A stretch of DNA of 64,000 bases from Anseranas semipalmata (taxonomy: Eukaryota; Chordata; Aves; Anseriformes; Anseranatidae): contig VXAA01003326.1 in NCBI GenBank assembly GCA_013399115.1, positions 419,730-483,729 of the forward strand. The letters run 5' to 3'. Numbering within the stretch: the stretch's first letter is position 1; each line of letters begins with the position of its first letter. Shown piece by piece: positions 34,860 through 47,500 of this stretch. The translations under genes were made by a program, and so were the position numbers. Under the pieces are notes generated by a model that did not search any database, had not been told where the DNA came from, and worked only from the letters and a program-made list of their open reading frames with translations.

Positions 34860-35330
34860 TCAAAGCTAATTAACACTTAATTGACTTCATGAGAATTTTG
34901 TTCAGCAGTTCTGATTTGCCACTCATTGTGAAACGTGTAGCTGTAACTTTTGAGAGCTCAGCAATTGTGGGAGGTTTGGCAGGTGTCAGGGGAGTAGGAG
35001 AGGGAAGGGGAAAAGGGGAATGTAGGAGTTTCTGTCTCGCTCTTTTTTTTCTTTCTCTGTCTCTCATTGAAACTGATACAAGGGCACAAGAGTAACAAAA
35101 GAAGGCATTCAATAAATTGTCATTGTGGATACATTTTATTTAGCTAAAAGCACAATTTACAGTAGTTGAAGTTTGATTGATCTGTTGATAAACACTAATG
35201 TTTTGCAGTTGACAATTTTTCCATGTTAATTTCCTTAACTTTGGCAGTCCTGGCTGGCAGGACCCTATAAATAGTATCAGTGTCATCATCCTTTTTAAGT
35301 TATTAATGAGCCATCGTGTTTATAGAGGTT
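34860..35330. promoter_or_regulatory. Candidate conserved non-coding element (speculative)
   Basis: This stretch has no repeat resemblance and contains several homeodomain- and forkhead-like words: CTAATTAACACTTAATTGAC near 34865, TTTGATTGATCTG near 35172, GTTGATAAACAC near 35184, GTTAATTTCC near 35225 and TTATTAATGAGCC near 35301. Such clusters are typical of developmental enhancers but also occur by chance in AT-rich DNA. Conservation cannot be judged from one sequence. Confidence 0.25.
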
Positions 35331-36954
35331 GGGATTTGGGGACAGGCTGTGCTTGACTGCAGTTTCTGACATTGATGCGTTAGCAGTTGGAACTGGGTCT
35401 AGATTAGAACAAGTAGGGGAAAAAATGGAAGAGAAAAAAGCAAAAAGCTCAGCACTAGCCAAATGCATTTGGAGTGGACAAAAACTGTTAATAATTAAAA
35501 GATAATTAAAAGTATATAGAAAATTACAGGATACCATGCACAATCTGCTCTGCTGCTGCTGCCACTTGAAATATATGTCTGACTAATTATCTTTTCACCT
35601 GTGATAGAAGATTTATTTTTTTTACCCTCCTTCACACTGTGCTGTGCATTAGCCTATGTCCAGACTTTCATGATTGCCAAGGACTGACAAGACACTAGAG
35701 AAGACATTACTAATTAACTAGGCCAAGCTACTGCCTGGATTCACAGCAACTTCAGTCAAAGCTGCCAAACATGTAAGTACATGTTTGGATAGCAATGTCC
35801 TTCTCCAATTGTGATGTTCTAATGAGATGTTAAATATTTGCCCAGTATTAAGTAGAAGGTGTTTTGTGCTAGCAAGAAGTACGGTATTGCTATTTTGTAC
35901 CCCTTGGCAAGTCAGTGCATCTGTGTCTTTTGTGTAGGCTCAGATGGGCACATCTCAACCTTCTTCCTGCACTGAGTAAGCAATGTGTTCATGACATTGT
36001 GATGGCCTCCAGACTCTCTCTAAGAAATGTTGGGAGCATCCGGTATGCTACAGTAGGATGACACATGCCTGGAGAGGAGCCTCTTGTCTTTTCACAGGAC
36101 ATCAACAAGCCGGGGTGCAAATCATTCCGCTAGACAGTTGCCAACTCTGATTCTTCCACTGCCTGAATATACAAAATGTGGCCTGCCTGAAACATTGTGC
36201 ACTCTTTGGAGATTTCCATTTTTCCTCTTTCATCTTCATTATACTTACCTGTAAATATGTATTATTTGCAATTTACAGGACCTTTTCCTTAAATATATAT
36301 GTATGTGTGTATCCCCCGCCCCTAACACAAGTACACTTACATGCACGTATATACACAAACCCAAACTTATTAAAACAAGCCAAAAGACTGTAGAATGTGC
36401 TCCTGGAACACATCCAGTGTACCCCAACCACAAGTGCGCTTTCAGTCCATCGTGCTGTAGTAGAGCGGATCTGAGATGAAAAAAAGCCCAGACCTCGCGT
36501 GCTTGGAACACCAGCTTCTCAGCATCTCGAAAGATCCACTCCTTTTGATCTTCATTACTTGCTAAGGTAGGTACATTGTAACATATATTTGATTTAATGG
36601 TTGTCTAGGCCTCCTCTCTAGTCAATAAGCAGAGACAGACACCTTCAAAGGTGTTTTATCCCACTCACTATGCATATTTACCTTCAAAACAAATAAACTT
36701 TCTGTAAAGAAGCTGTGCTTCAGAGAAAGCATGCAATTTGAGAAATATTCGTTGCTGAATTTAAGACAGATTTCTGCTAAACATCAAGGTTTTCCTAGAT
36801 CACGTTTCTGAGATACCTAATTATCCCTCTGCATGTTACAAAACCTAAAATGAGATACTTAGCCTGAATTTTGTTTTGGGGATCAAGGGTATAAAGTGTA
36901 GTCATTCAAGCACATAATTTTATAAGAACTGATGTTCTTTATTGGATTTAGCTA
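35331..36954. other. Unique non-coding DNA
   Basis: No exon or named repeat recognised. Confidence 0.5.
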
Positions 36955-37045
36955 TGAGTTCTCTGAGAAAGAGACTGTGTTTTAGTATGTGTTTATTTGT
37001 ATAACACCTAGCACAATGGTATCTTCATTACAGAAACAGACTAGT
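36955..37045 (+). repeat. Ancient L3/CR1-like 3' tail relic
   Basis: GAGAAAGAGACTGTGTTTTA, TATGTGTTTATTTGTATAAC and ACCTAGCACAATGGTATCTT match the amniote tail (ggactgt-ttt-tgtgtttgtacagcgcctagcacaatggggtcct). The CCTAGCACAATGG core is intact. Confidence 0.65.
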
Positions 37046-38400
37046 ACTAACACAAATATATCTAGTCAAGGGGTGAATAATCTTTTCTGGACTGGGAGAA
37101 GGAAACCTATAACTTAAATACAAATGCACATCTTCCATATTTTCCATGGTACCAAATGGTTAATTTAGTAATGTGGCATATGGTGGAAGGCTCAAAGAAA
37201 ATCTCTTATGAGGAATGAGAATATGCCAGTTTAGAATCCAATATGAACTGAACTTGAATGTTCAAGGTTGTCAGAAATACACCAAAGAACAGTTCTGAAC
37301 TATTACGCATGACTTTTATCAGTTAAATTTATTTATTTTGCACGTAACCAAGCACTAAAACATACATCCAGTACCTCAGGCAACTTACTTCACCTTACTG
37401 CAGTAAAAGATTCATAGGGAGTTCAATTATAGAAAGATTGGCTAATTTCAATAGCTTGTTTTAGCTATTAAGCCCTCCACAAAGACTTTATGGATGTTCT
37501 AATGAATACCCTGCAAGACTTTCAGTGTAATGAAATTTGTATTAAAACACTATAAGGAGTGTCCCGCAACGTAAGGTCACTTCCATTTGTTCTCATTACA
37601 GCCCTAGAAGGACAAAAGAAGAAAGGGAGAATACCTAGTTCTTTTTTTTTGGCTGCAGAAAGGATGTTAACTTTGAGCATGTAACTTGCAATGTGAACTT
37701 GCAAGTAGCAATAATATGGTGACCTAGGGGACTGCGCAATAATAGTGCCAAATCGAGCTAGCGTGGAGAAATCCATCCTTTACTTTCTCTTCAGGTAGTA
37801 GTGCAAATGCAATTCCAGAACTTGAGATTTATTTACAGGAATTGAGGGGGAGAGGTGGAGTGAGACTTAACAGATCATAGAAACCAAGGATAAATGAGGA
37901 AGATCATGATGAAAATCAACTGATATGTGAATACATATCTGTCAACAGTGCAATATCTGCCACCAGTGCAAAGAATGGCATGAGAATTTCAAGATCATTT
38001 ACACCATTTGACAAACAGATCCTACAAAAGGATCCTGACTTGCGAAAAATGTCATGAGAGTCATCCACAAATAATAAGCTCAGTAGCTTGCCCTCGTAAT
38101 GTGGATCTATACAAGGTACTGCTCAGACAAAAAAGATGTGACACATTAGTTACGCAAAACTACATATTTGGGGTACATTGATTCATATATTTTAAATAGC
38201 ACACCTAGGTATTAATGCAACCAATATATTAATTTATCACTTATTGTTGTGACCAATGGAGAACAGAACTCTAGTACGGTGGATCGTGCTCAGAAAAATG
38301 GTCACACTCAGTTGATGTTTGAGTTAATTTCTACACCATTTCCTACAGATTCAGGCTGTGGCTTTACTTTATGTGAGTTCTAGTATTGCTGAAGTATTAG
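37046..38400. other. Unique non-coding DNA
   Basis: No exon or named repeat recognised. A weak MIR-like phrase near 37375-37405 was not strong enough to call. Confidence 0.5.
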
Positions 38401-38401
38401 A

Positions 38402-38643
38402 GGTTTGTCTACACAGAGGTGAGACGCTTGCAAAATTATCCTGAATTAATTTTAAAGTGGATTATTGAAATCTCATTAAACTGTCCTGTGGATGCTCTGA
38501 CAGAGAATTAAACTTCTTTTGAATTTACTTAATTCATTTCCAAAGTTACACTGAATTAAGGCCACTTTAATTTTGAGTAGGTGTCCAAACAGAGACTTCA
38601 GGTCATTCCACAGTAAATTCATTGTTAAATGTAGACTAAACTC
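38402..38643. mobile_element. MITE-like non-autonomous DNA transposon relic
   Basis: The left end reads GGTTTGTCTACACAGAGG. The right end, reverse-complemented, reads GAGTTTAGTCTACAT, so the two form an imperfect terminal inverted repeat with one extra base. Inside, TTAATTTTAAAGTGG (38446-38460) is inverted as CCACTTTAATTTT (38562-38574), giving a partly palindromic element of about 240 bp. Internal phrases such as GGTGTCCAAACAGAGACTT recall an old amniote repeat with 'gtgtccacacaggg'. There is no transposase. A target-site duplication is not clear, so the superfamily (hAT-like is my guess) is unproven. Confidence 0.6.
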
Positions 38644-38818
38644 TGAATGGATCTAAGCAGATAAAAACAAGTACAGAAAAATGTCAGGTTTGCTGCATTT
38701 AGACAAATATTCATCGATAATTAGATTTATTTGGCAGATGCTGTCCCTGTTTGACTGTGCAGTTTGACTGTGTGACAACACAATTACATGCATATGGCCA
38801 GTTATATTAGTTCAGCTT

Positions 38819-38871
38819 AATATAAAATAAACATAAATAAATATAAATATAAAATAAATATAAAATAAAAA
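38819..38871 (+). repeat. A/T-rich (ATAAA/ATAAAT)n low-complexity repeat
   Basis: Irregular ATAAA and ATAAAT units over about 50 bases. Confidence 0.85.
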
Positions 38872-40434
38872 GTTAAACAAACATTTTTATCATGGATGGT
38901 GTTGTCTCACGATCTAGCAACTTTGAAAGTCACAAGAGGATGTATTAGAATGAGATTAGTTTTATAAAACCTTAGAACAAGAGACATCTATGAAATCCTT
39001 CTCTCCTCTCCTATCCTCTCTTCTTCTCTCCTCTGGCCCATGGGCTACTCACGTCTTTGTGGTGCTGAGGGTCCCTCTTCCTTCCTTTCATTTGCATTGT
39101 TCTGCCATGCACACATTGTTGTACGTGTGCTTCTTCCACATGAATTATCTGCAATATCTTCATCTGACTCCATGTCCGGGAGACTGAAGCTGTGAAAGTG
39201 ATTGGCACTGAAGATGATTTAAGGAATCATTTGATATTGCTCTGAAATAGATGAGGAGTGCTAAAGTGTTTCCGTGTTATATCTTTACTGAGGAGCAACC
39301 ATAAACACCGGAAAGCAATAAATGAAAGGTGAAGAGCAATGGCTTCATACACAGTTCAGAGTAGATAGCAAGCATTTGCCAGGCATCTACGTTGGGGTTC
39401 ATGTAAGTAAATGCAGCTATTACAGCATTGACATCTGCTTGCAAGCTAGTCACTATAGGCTGCCTTTATGTTTAGAGGAGAGAAATAGGCACTTCAGTGT
39501 GAGAATCATCTCACTATAAAATAGATGTCTAAAGCAGATCTAAAACTGCCCCAAAAATGGTTGTTTCTGTCTGCTGATTATACAAGAATACAAGATGACT
39601 CTCTTAGGTACATGGAGCTAGTGAAGATGAAATGAATCTTACCCTTTTAGTCTGATTGTCTTGCTGCTATGACACATTACTGGGTTATTTTTTCACTTGT
39701 GATATATTACAACCTTGTTTGCCACAAGTGAGAAATGATTAACGCATGACAGTCTCCTGTAAAGTTAATTTTGAAGATGAAAAAATTCTTGAAGTTCCAT
39801 TTCCTCATGATGCAGAGTGCCATTTGTTAGGCTGTTGCTTCTTCTCCATTTAGATATATAACAGTATATCCTGTCAGTAATATCTTTCCTGAAAGGTATT
39901 TCCGGAAAGAATGAGTAAGTTACAATATGGAGGAGGAAGTGATTTTAGACAGGTTATCATGACCTGAATAAAAATAATATTTATTCTTAACAGCTGATAT
40001 TAGAATAAGGTGATCATGAGACTTATGTTGACATTCAGTCCATTCTGGTTAAGTTTTATTCAGCAATTACTCAAAACCTAAATGTCTGACTGAAGTCTGC
40101 TCTGCTGCCATCTGAACTCTGGCTGCCTGCAGGAGGAAAAGGAGCCACAGCCCCAGATCATATGCAGTCCAACAGGCTTCCATGAGAGCATCTGAAACTT
40201 ACAGCTCCTAGAAAGGAAGGCTATTCTGAAGTGTGTACTTTCCTCTTCAATTATATTTTTTCTATGCAGTTCGATAAAAGCATGACAAATCTGAAAGGAA
40301 AAATAATTTTTGCATCTGTCTCAAAGGAGGAAAAAAGCATCAGCACTTCCTCCTGGAACACATCACCATATTCAGGCCTTATTCCATTTTTTATTATTGT
40401 ATCAATGAATCATGGGGGCTGAAAGCCAGTACAA
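38872..40434. other. Unique non-coding DNA
   Basis: Nothing identifiable except a CT-rich patch at 38999-39035. Confidence 0.5.
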
Positions 40435-40502
40435 GTTACACTTAATAATAACATTTACAGTTTTGTAGACTTTTCTGTCTTCAAAGTCTTTTGCAAACAT
40501 TG
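40435..40502 (-). repeat. MIR1-type tail relic, antisense
   Basis: TTACACTTAATAATAACATT, TACAGTTTTGTAGACTTTTC and TTCAAAGTCTTTTGCAAACA match the reverse tail of an old amniote SINE (aataata-tagcacttatatagcgctt-tcaaagcgctttacaaaca). Confidence 0.5.
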
Positions 40503-41043
40503 GCTCTGGGGTGTGACTGAAGCTTCTGGAGAGGTCAAAACAGCAAGAAAAGATTGTCTTAGAAAAAAAAAGAAAAAAGAGGGTTTAGTTGCTACACCTG
40601 TTTTTTTCTGACTGGAACATTACAGAGACTAGTCTGATGTCATTAACTGATCTGACTGCAATATTTTTCTATCTTTTATGCAAATTCTGGAGAATTGAAC
40701 AAAAATTTCCTTTTTGTTTTTGAAAAAGATCCTCTGGTATTGCAAAATATCTTCTGATATGTCTTTTGATATTAAGAGGTGCTGCAGTGCATCTCCTAAG
40801 CTACATCTTAACTGTCTTTAACATTTCTCAGGAGAAGGCAAAGGAGAAAATTTATCTTTAAGACCCCATTATGGATCTTTAGATTCAGCAGCCATCCAGG
40901 TAGATGCACAGGGGTGGACACGCTCTATTATGTCTCAGCTATCAGAGTCACTCAGAGCCATTGTGACATGGATGGGTTCTGACCATTCTTCCCTCCTTCC
41001 CCTGTATAATACTAATGTATAAGACAAGAATTGAACATGCATC
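40503..41043. other. Unique non-coding DNA
   Basis: Nothing identifiable. This is the left flank of the LTR insertion. Confidence 0.5.
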
Positions 41044-41589
41044 TGTCTTGATTTCAGCTGGGATAGAGTTAATTCTCTTCAAAGTAGCTGGTATGGTGTT
41101 GTGGTTTGGATTTTTGATGAAAATAATGTTGATGACACGCCAATGTTTTATTTGTTGCAGAGCACTGCTTACACAGAGCCAAGGACTTTTCTGCTTCTCA
41201 TGCTGCCCTGCCAGCAAGGAGGCTGGGGGTGCACCGGGAGCTGGGAGGGGACACAGCCAGGACAGCTGGCCCAGACTGGCCAAAGGGATGTCCCATATCA
41301 TGTGGCATCATGCTCAGCAATAAAACTGGGGGGAGTTGGCTGGGTGGGCCGCTGTTGCTTGGGAACTGGCTGGGCATCAGTTGTGGATGGTAAGCAATTG
41401 CGTTGTGCACCACGATGGTTTTTTTTGTACTTTGTTTTCCCAGTCCCCCCCCCTTTATGAAACTGTCCTTATCTCAACTGATGAATTCTCACACTTTTAC
41501 CTTTTTCAGTTCTCTCTCCCATCCCACCATGGGGGCAGTGAGCAAATAGCTTTGTGATGCTTAGCTGCCTGCTGGGTTAAACCACAACA
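41044..41589 (+). mobile_element. Solo LTR of an avian ERVL-type endogenous retrovirus
   Basis: About 546 bp, starting TGTCTTGATTTCAGCTGGGA and ending GTTAAACCACAACA, so it keeps the TG...CA ends typical of an LTR. Internal blocks recognised from common bird ERVL LTRs include GGATAGAGTTAATTCTCTTC, GCTGGGAGGGGACACAGCCA, GGACAGCTGGCCCAGACTGG, CCAAAGGGATGTCCCATATC, AACTGTCCTTATCTCAAC and GGTTAAACCACAACA. An AATAAA-containing word (41319-41324) lies where I would expect the TATA-like box. No primer-binding site or internal gag/pol region follows the 3' end, and no second LTR is in the window, so it looks like the product of LTR-LTR recombination. I did not see an obvious 5-bp target duplication (GCATC before, AATGT after). 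Orientation is inferred from the order of the blocks. Confidence 0.88.
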
Positions 41590-44500
41590 ATGTTTCTGTT
41601 AATATCAATGGTCCCACATAAGATCCCACTTTTCACTGACTAAATCCATGTACAACCTCTTAAACTGACAGAAAAATGTGTGGTAAATGCCATTACAACA
41701 GAACTCCTCTCTTGCTACTCTCATTAAGGGTATTTCCTCTGCATGCTGGCACTTTCATGGACCACAATACCCACATGTATATGACTACTTAATCCTCATG
41801 GTATGGTCTAAGTCAGAATCTGAAGACAACATTAAAAGGTTATTTTATTTTGTATTGTTCTCAAATCTGAGTCACCTTGAGAAAGGTTATACCGGGACAC
41901 AGGCTTTCTATTGACTTGTTTTCTCACAAAAGAGACTTGCGTCACCTGGGACATTAGAGAAAATAGTTGCCTGTTCACTGAACTGCATCATTTTTATAAG
42001 GATGCAGTTCCTCATAAACCTTAGCACTGCAAACAAACATGGGCAATTATCCTTAACCTGGTGATGTTAATTCTAGCCACAAAGTAAGCCGATTTCGCTA
42101 GAAAAAGGAGCATGACTAAAGGTATCTTCCAGTGCAGAAACACTGATGATGTTCAGAGTAATCCATGACCCTGAGATGCATCCTGTAATTTAAAGAGATT
42201 AAGAGACCAGAAAAGTCTTCTTGAAAACACTGTTAATAGACACTCCCAACTCACCAGCTTTCAGACTTACAAAGAAACACAAATCTGAAATACGTGCTGT
42301 AAATCACAGCCCTATGCTCTCAGAGGGCTTGAAAATACTCTGAACATGGGTGTCCAGGAAGGCTTTATCGTACCAAACTCCTAGCACAGCACAACCAGCA
42401 AGACTGCTGTGCAAAGACTCCTTGCCTGAATAGTGTCTTCTTGAATACTCTTAGTGTGTGCTATTTGTATGGGTGAGGGAGAAATAGAAGAGGAGGGAGA
42501 GGGAGGGAGAAAGAGTTCAATGTGAAAACGTTGGTGCTGTGCAGTGCTTAAGTTTTAGTGAAAAAGTGCAACAGGGAAATGACACTAAAGACTTTATTTC
42601 TTCAAGAAACACAACTGGAATCAAATTAGATATGCACATTTCACTGGGAACCACTCACAAATAATTCTCCATGGCCATATGCACTTCATTCAGTCTGGAG
42701 TTAATTTTGCATTTTGTTAGCCTCAAAGGATAGCTTAACTTTAGTTCTCTTTTAAGAATGCAATGAATAGCTAAGAGGGTGGTTGTGTGCGTGTGGACGT
42801 GAAAGAGAAAACATTTGTTCCTTTTTAAAAAGGAGAGAAAAAATGGGAATGAAATTGTTTTTCTCCTAGTTTCTCCTGAGGAAAATGTAGGCAAAGAATT
42901 TCCTGATTTAAGACAATGTACTGTAAACTCTGGATTAAACATATTTGTAGGTCTGAACAACTCCGTATGCTCAAAAAGCAAATTTTTCAACATGTGCAAA
43001 TCACCAGTTCCCTTTCAAAACTAATTTCTTTCCACCAGCTGAAATGTTTCCACAGTTCAGTGGTACTAAAGATATCACAGTAAAACCTGAATTTGCCACA
43101 AATAGGAAAATGACAGAAAGTTTTGTAAACCCAGGCTGTATATTTGAGATGAAATGTGCTAGTTTAACTTGTTATGGGAGGCACTATCATTACAGAGAAA
43201 TATGAGAATATCATACAGGAATAACTGAATAACTGCATGATCTTGAGGACAGGAGGAATTGAAATCAAATTAATTTAACAGAGTGAATTGCCAGGCTATT
43301 TGCTTCAAGAAGGATAGTAAGAATTTTTGCTTTTAGAATCAGGACTGGTAGGGATGAAGATAATAATCTCGGGTGCATCAATCTTTCATCAATTATTGTA
43401 AGCTATCAGTTTAATGTGGATAGTTCTAAGATCTGGGTGATACTGGAAAGAATGAAAGTCGTTTGTACAATGTACTACTCTGACTCGATCTGAAATATTG
43501 GTCATGATTATGGGAACAAAATTGAATAGGAGAAAGCACAAAGAAGGACTGCTTCAGAGACCAGAGAATGGAGAATCCATTGAAATACAGCAGGTGAAAG
43601 CAGCTGGGTGTATTTAGCATAGCAAAACGAAAGGTGACAGGATATGACTCCAGCAAATAAACATTTTGAGAGGGTAAACATGAAGAAGTAAGACAGGCTA
43701 CTTAAGCTAAAGAGCGATGTCGGTAGAAGAGAAAATAGGTATGTAACTGGGAAGTAAATAAACTAAAGATTAAAAAGACATTTTATATGCACAGAAGAGT
43801 GAAGATCTCAAACTGACTTGGCAGTGTAGTCACAGGAACAAAATAAAGCTAAAACAGGTGAGTTTTCAGTGTGGTCCATATGCCACATTTGCCTGCAACA
43901 AAGAGGGTCTGGACTCTATGTCTCAGGATGTATCTTCCTGCTAATGTCCTGAAGCATATTGTAGCTTTTAAAACTTTGGTGTTTTGATAATTCAGTTTTA
44001 GAAACAGGAATCTGAACAATATATAATCTAGCTTCTAAGATGTGAATAGAAATGACGTGGAACATCAAGAATGCCACCACCTGGAGTGAGCAAAAGACCT
44101 CGGTATGTGTGTGGCCCTGGAATAAATCAGCTGACTGGAACTAGCTGAAATAACACATTATAAAAGAGGAATACCTACAAAATCTGAACCTCCAACATAA
44201 ACTAGGAAGCCAAGCAGGAAGAACTGCCATCTATAACAAGGTAAGATTTGGATGAGAGTAATAAATATATCATTAAGAGCGGAAAATAACTTTGAAGTTG
44301 TTTTTTTTTTTTTAAGTACTAAATTTATTATTGTTTTAAATACTTATTTACTTTTTGCTTTTTTGTAATGAAGGAAAGATATATGGACATAAACAGAACA
44401 AGCCACTCTATTTGTTTTCATTCTAGCCAGTGCTACAGTTATTGAAAACCCTGGGCCATTTTTTAGATGTGAATACAATTTTTCTAGGTTACTTTTAAAA

Positions 44501-47500
44501 CAAAACAAAACAATACCTAAAATGAATGAGAAAAGAGTTTCCTGAAAGTTTGTGATGTTTTCCACAAAAGAAAAAACAAACAAACAAACAAAACACTGAG
44601 TAAATAGGTAGGCCTCACTTCAGCTTTGTCAGATTTTATAACAACCATTCTTTGGTTTCTGTGTAATATTTCATGCTGTACAAAAGTTTTAAGTTTAGCA
44701 CCTTCTTGTTTTTCTGTTTTTATCCTGCTGACAAAAACTTTGTGTGTGTGTGTGTTTTGTTTGTTTGTTTGGGAGTTTTGCTTGTTTGCTTGCTTGCTTG
44801 TTTGTTTACATATGGTAACTATATACACATGGGGATATTGAGCTAAAAAAATGAAAATAAATCTTTCTAACTGACTCACGTGTTGAGGGATGGACATTTC
44901 TCTCACTGAGAAAAAGATGCAGTGGAAATTAGGTTTCCAAATTTTCAGCTTTTTAAGATAACCATCAAACAGTGCTCATCCCTGAAGGTTTTTACTTTTT
45001 ATGCACGAAGATTCATTTTATGAGCAAAACATTTTGTAGGGTTCCAGTCACAGCTCACTAGATGTTGTTTTGAGGAGCATTTTTCTCCACCAATGGAAGT
45101 GACTGTCTGAAAAAGCTGCATACTCTATCGACTTCAGAAACATTTGAGCTTGAGCACCAAGATAATTCCTTAGCTCACCAGTTGGGATCTTTCCTCTGGA
45201 TCTTTTGATTTCAAGGCTGTTCATCCTATATGGAAAGTAACATTGAACAAAATGTGTGAAAGAAGCTGTTTCACATGGGAGACGATTTTTTCTTATGTTA
45301 TGATGTTATAAACCTGATAATGCAAAATCATCTCACTGGTTCCTAACCTCCACAGCAGTTACTGTGCTTTGCCTGGAAGATGCCTCTCATTTGACGGGGA
45401 AAGTGACTTTTTTGTGTTCAACATCTTCTGTAACCTTTTTCAGAATAGTAAACAGGAAGATATAAGTGGAATAGACTCTACACCTCAGGCAAAATACTCA
45501 AGCAGTTTCTTTTCTGCCTAACTCTGGTCACTATCTGGCTAAGATGGTAATTTCAAAGCTAGAGAAGTATATAAGAATCAGCCCAGTGCATCCAGTTTCA
45601 CTTACACACATTCTGCGCTTCAAAGACATGAATCATAGACATGCTGGCTGACAGGGCCTGCTACTAAGTAAAGCTCTTTGCTAGACTTTATCTCCAAAAG
45701 GCATGCAGTTTTTGGACTAACCTCCTTTGTATCCAAAATCTTCACACACAGATTTTGAGGACCTGTCCACCTTGGGATTTGAATCTGAGAACCTCATGAC
45801 AGACTGGTGTGTTGGACCTGAATTTCCCCCCAGCTTTGTCTGGGTGAGGTGCTAAAGCCTGCTTGCCTGAGGAGACAAAAGGCACAGATACCAGGAAAGC
45901 CTTTTTCTATCTCCTGGTCAGGACATATGCAGATAAATAATTCACCACCATCCGTTCTTCTGAAGCGTGGTTCATTCAAAGTGTCACAAAATGTTTTGCA
46001 CTTGGAAGGCAGATAGTGATAGGGAGGATACTGTCCTGGGCAGGGCTCTGTGGCTGATGCAGGCACGCAGAGAGAGGAAAGGATGGTGAAGGATGACTGG
46101 GCATGGAGATGACTGAGTTTCTCTTCCTAATTGTGTTGTGTCCAGTTAAGGAAAATTAAAGAAATGGTGATAACAGCTGTTGTCATTCCACTAAATGACT
46201 TAGGCCAGTCTTGATGTATAATAAAGAGTTTATAGAAATTAGGAACTGAACAAAAGGTCTGGTCTATATATTACCCTTTCTCTATTTTGCTTCTCCAAAT
46301 GGCAAGCATCTCCTGTCCAGAGCAAAGTGTAACTATTACTAAAACATGGCACACAGAATACAGACTTGTCTACCAAGCAGTACAGCTTCTTCCCTGGGTT
46401 CTTATCATGTGAAAGCATTTTCATTGAATTGGGAAAAGAAATTAATAATCTTCCATCCCACTTTTCCTTTCTTTAGAAACAGATCCTCCTTATCACACAT
46501 TACGGGAGATGTTGTTTGCTGTTTGAACCAGACCTGAATACTAATATCACAATATTGCGCTGGTACTTTCCTAGCATCTTCTGTTTAAGGCTCTCTTAAA
46601 AGGCCATAGAAGCGTAGCAACAGAAGACAAATATCCCTCATGTGGCAGTTTCTGAAATCAAACTGTTGTCTGTTGTGTGGCTGTGCTGTTTGTACTGCTG
46701 CTTCTGTTTTCAACATATTTCTAAAGCAAAGAATCTTTTCTTTCCTTCAAGAAATTAACGCTGTTACAGATGTGCTAATATAGTTTCATATGGAGACAGA
46801 AAATGACTTAATGAATGAGTGCACCATGCAGAAAGATTGACTTCCAGCTGCGACAAGTTCAGCATATCTCCTGCTAGCTCTGCTGGCAGGTGGCCCCACT
46901 TCAGCAGAGTGTCTATTATGTCCATACCAGGTAGAGTGACCTCATAGGGACTAGGCGGGTCCTGGTTTGAGAGCTGGCCGTGGCAGCAGTCTCTCACATT
47001 GGCTTCTCAGCCAATGGATAGCAATGTCCATATAGGAGATTGACATTTTAGTCACTAAAATGTGACTTCCCATATTTTATGATGAAGTAAATCATAAATG
47101 ATGGGTGTGGACAACTCTCGACAAACTTCTCTCTTTAAAACTGCACAGGCTCCTCATCATTGCCTCCTATCTTAACTCTTCAGCAGGCAGTGAAACCCTC
47201 AATTGAGATACATAACATGTCCAAAACAGACCTATAATTTAGTATTCTAAACAAATGGCCTGTTGTTCAAAAGGGCTGATCCCGTAGAAAAATATAACTC
47301 TGCCATCTTAATATGTGTTGAGGAACCATACATTAGGCTCCAGTTTCAGAAAATCTTAGCTCAAGAGGATTAACTAGAGTAGGAAAGGTTAAGTCTGCTT
47401 TAATTTCTGGCAACAACTGTGATAAATTAAGGTATTTTTCCACATCTCTTAGTAAGGAAAAAAAAAAAAAAAGAAAAAAGAAAAGAAGATTATTTAAAAA

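Noticed and set aside
41101..41460. 119-codon plus-strand frame inside the LTR
   Set aside because: LTRs are non-coding; the frame arises from its higher GC and has no viral protein resemblance.
44517..44906. 129-codon minus-strand frame
   Set aside because: Contains Gln/Thr/Asn/Lys repeats from the GT/TTTG/CTTG microsatellite.
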